From Bordetella parapertussis (lineage in GTDB: Bacteria; Pseudomonadota; Gammaproteobacteria; Burkholderiales; Burkholderiaceae_C): DNA of 8,000 nucleotides. The position numbers and the translations under genes are program-made. Below the pieces are notes generated by a model. That model did not search any database and was not told the origin of the DNA. It saw only the letters and a list, made by a program, of their open reading frames with translations. The stretch spans positions 1 to 8,000 of the forward strand of contig CAMCES010000063.1 in assembly GCA_945873925.1 (NCBI GenBank), written 5' to 3'. Positions 7,057 through 8,000 of this stretch are shown in pieces (the first letter of the stretch is position 1; each line of letters opens with the position of its first letter).

Positions 7057-7872
7057 CTATTTGCGTACGGCAGGTACTTCGATCGGCAAACCTTCAGCCC
7101 GCCATTTCAAATACAGCTCGAGGTTGCGCATGTCCACATGCCCCCAGGATGGCAATTCGGCACGAACGCTGGCATAGCAAAACCGCAGTCGCCGCTCCAA
7201 TGAGGCCAGGTACTGCCAGTCAAGCCGGTAAATGGGGTAGCCGTTGGGCTGACCTTGGCTCAATTTGTCATTGAAAAGGCGTCTCCCATATTGCTGGTCA
7301 TGGCATTGGGTGCATGACAGATTGAGTTGACCTTGACGCGCAAAGTACAGTTTTTCTCCAGCGAGGAAATGTTTTTTTGCAGCATCTTCGATGTTGACTT
7401 TTATCGGCATGCCTTTCGAGGCTGTGTTGACATGCAGGGTCATGGCCAATAACTCATCAGACTCCAAAGCCCAGGGCGGGGCCTTTTGATTTTTCTGACG
7501 ACACTGCCTGATGCGATCTTCCAGGTTGAAGAGTTTGCCCGTGGCTTTGTCAATCGCAGGGTAGAGGGCTGACACGCCTTTCATGCTGTCGGTGACTTCG
7601 CCGTGGCAAGAGGCGCAGCTTTTGTTGCCGCTGCCGGCTGGTTTGGTCCACAACTGTGCGCCTTTGTCGATGCCGTGCGCACTCAAGCTCGAAAAGTCGT
7701 CATCGAGCTGAAGACCCTTGACTTCTTGACTGGAGAAGGCCAAGCCAGATTGCAGTTGGTTCAGCGGAATTTGACGTTGCTGTGCAGATGCAGTGTTGTG
7801 CAGGCCTGGCAGTATCAAGCCAAGCACCAGAAGCAGCCAAAAGGCGGCGAGCATTTGGCGCCCGAGGTTCAT
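7057..7872 (-). CDS. soxA: Sulfur-oxidation diheme cytochrome c SoxA
   Basis: SoxA is the catalytic subunit of SoxAX, which oxidatively joins thiosulfate to the swinging-arm cysteine of SoxY in the periplasm. The protein has 271 residues. Residues 1-30 are a signal peptide (Arg5, long Leu-rich core, ASA cleavage). Two c-type heme motifs are present: CASCH (86-90) and CTQCH (187-191), so this is the diheme form and not the single-heme form. Cys124 in NLEDRIRQCR and Cys232 in RRLRFCYASVRAE sit where the family has cysteine heme ligands; the second corresponds to the active-site cysteine found as a persulfide in SoxA structures. The C-terminus (LYLKWRAEGLPIEVPAVRK) is typical. The start shares ATGA with the soxZ stop, indicating translational coupling. 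No soxX or soxB follows on this strand: soxA is the last gene before convergent aroE. Confidence 0.95.
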   Translation of the reverse strand: MNLGRQMLAAFWLLLVLGLILPGLHNTASAQQRQIPLNQLQSGLAFSSQEVKGLQLDDDFSSLSAHGIDKGAQLWTKPAGSGNKSCASCHGEVTDSMKGVSALYPAIDKATGKLFNLEDRIRQCRQKNQKAPPWALESDELLAMTLHVNTASKGMPIKVNIEDAAKKHFLAGEKLYFARQGQLNLSCTQCHDQQYGRRLFNDKLSQGQPNGYPIYRLDWQYLASLERRLRFCYASVRAELPSWGHVDMRNLELYLKWRAEGLPIEVPAVRK

Positions 7873-8000
7873 GACTTGGGCGCAGTCGAACTGTTGGCGA
7901 GCAAGACGGTCAGGGGGTGCCGCAGCTCGCCGATGTTGGCATTGTCGTCAACCCAGCGGAAATACAACTCACCAGATTTAACCGCGCGCAAGTGAAACTC
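7869..8000 (-). CDS. soxZ: C-terminal end of SoxZ (partial, cut by window edge)
   Basis: The reading frame is open from the right edge and gives 43 residues before the stop, beginning EFHLRAVKSGELYFRW and continuing with VDDN. This resembles the last beta-sandwich strands of SoxZ, where the Paracoccus protein (from memory) reads FxFxAKVDAAGEFKFTWYDDDG before a short final strand. SoxZ pairs with SoxY to form the periplasmic carrier that holds sulfur intermediates during thiosulfate oxidation. Its position directly upstream of soxA, with an ATGA overlap, matches the common soxYZA order and supports the call. The tail after the final strand (ANSSTAPKS) is a little longer than in the protein I recall. 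The N-terminal part and any soxY lie outside the window. Confidence 0.8.
   Translation of the reverse strand, partial: EFHLRAVKSGELYFRWVDDNANIGELRHPLTVLLANSSTAPKS

Noticed and set aside
7603..7995. Plus-strand open frame opposite soxA and soxZ
   Set aside because: It is antisense to well-recognised SoxA and SoxZ coding sequence and its translation looks like no known protein.

Overview
The window reads as part of a chromosome from a betaproteobacterium, most likely Burkholderiales (Comamonadaceae-like). This is inferred from protein content: a cysteine-dioxygenase/rhodanese fusion of a kind I associate with that order, a diheme SoxA with a SoxZ tail, and a compact, moderately GC-rich layout. 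No 16S or other marker is present, so the placement is an inference. I see no insertion sequence, CRISPR array, tRNA, rRNA or phage gene.

Layout. Positions 143-3819 (+) hold three co-directional genes: a TonB-dependent outer-membrane receptor strongly resembling the E. coli PQQ receptor PqqU (YncD), a secreted YVTN-type seven-bladed beta-propeller of the kind linked to PQQ-dependent catabolism, and a four-helix cytochrome b561. The last two overlap by ATGA. Two small stem-loops lie between the receptor and the propeller. Positions 3806-6091 (-) hold one 761-residue protein: an N-terminal thiol-dioxygenase cupin, a proline-rich linker and four rhodanese domains whose active-site position alternates Asp, Cys, Asp, Cys. 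After a 100-bp divergent spacer, aroE (shikimate dehydrogenase) runs at 6192-7055 (+). It meets soxA (7057-7872, -) tail to tail with one base between the stop codons. The 3' end of soxZ (7869-8000, -) overlaps soxA by ATGA and runs off the right edge.

How the genes fit together. The left operon looks like a periplasmic quinoprotein or PQQ module: a receptor to bring PQQ (or a similar ligand) across the outer membrane, a periplasmic propeller, and a membrane b-type cytochrome that could exchange electrons with the quinone pool. The right half has a sulfur theme. SoxZ is the sulfur-carrier partner of SoxY, and SoxA is half of the SoxAX enzyme that loads thiosulfate onto SoxYZ. The large fusion would oxidise a small thiol and move sulfane sulfur. 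aroE is a housekeeping gene between the two sulfur loci. soxX does not follow soxA here, so it must be upstream or elsewhere.
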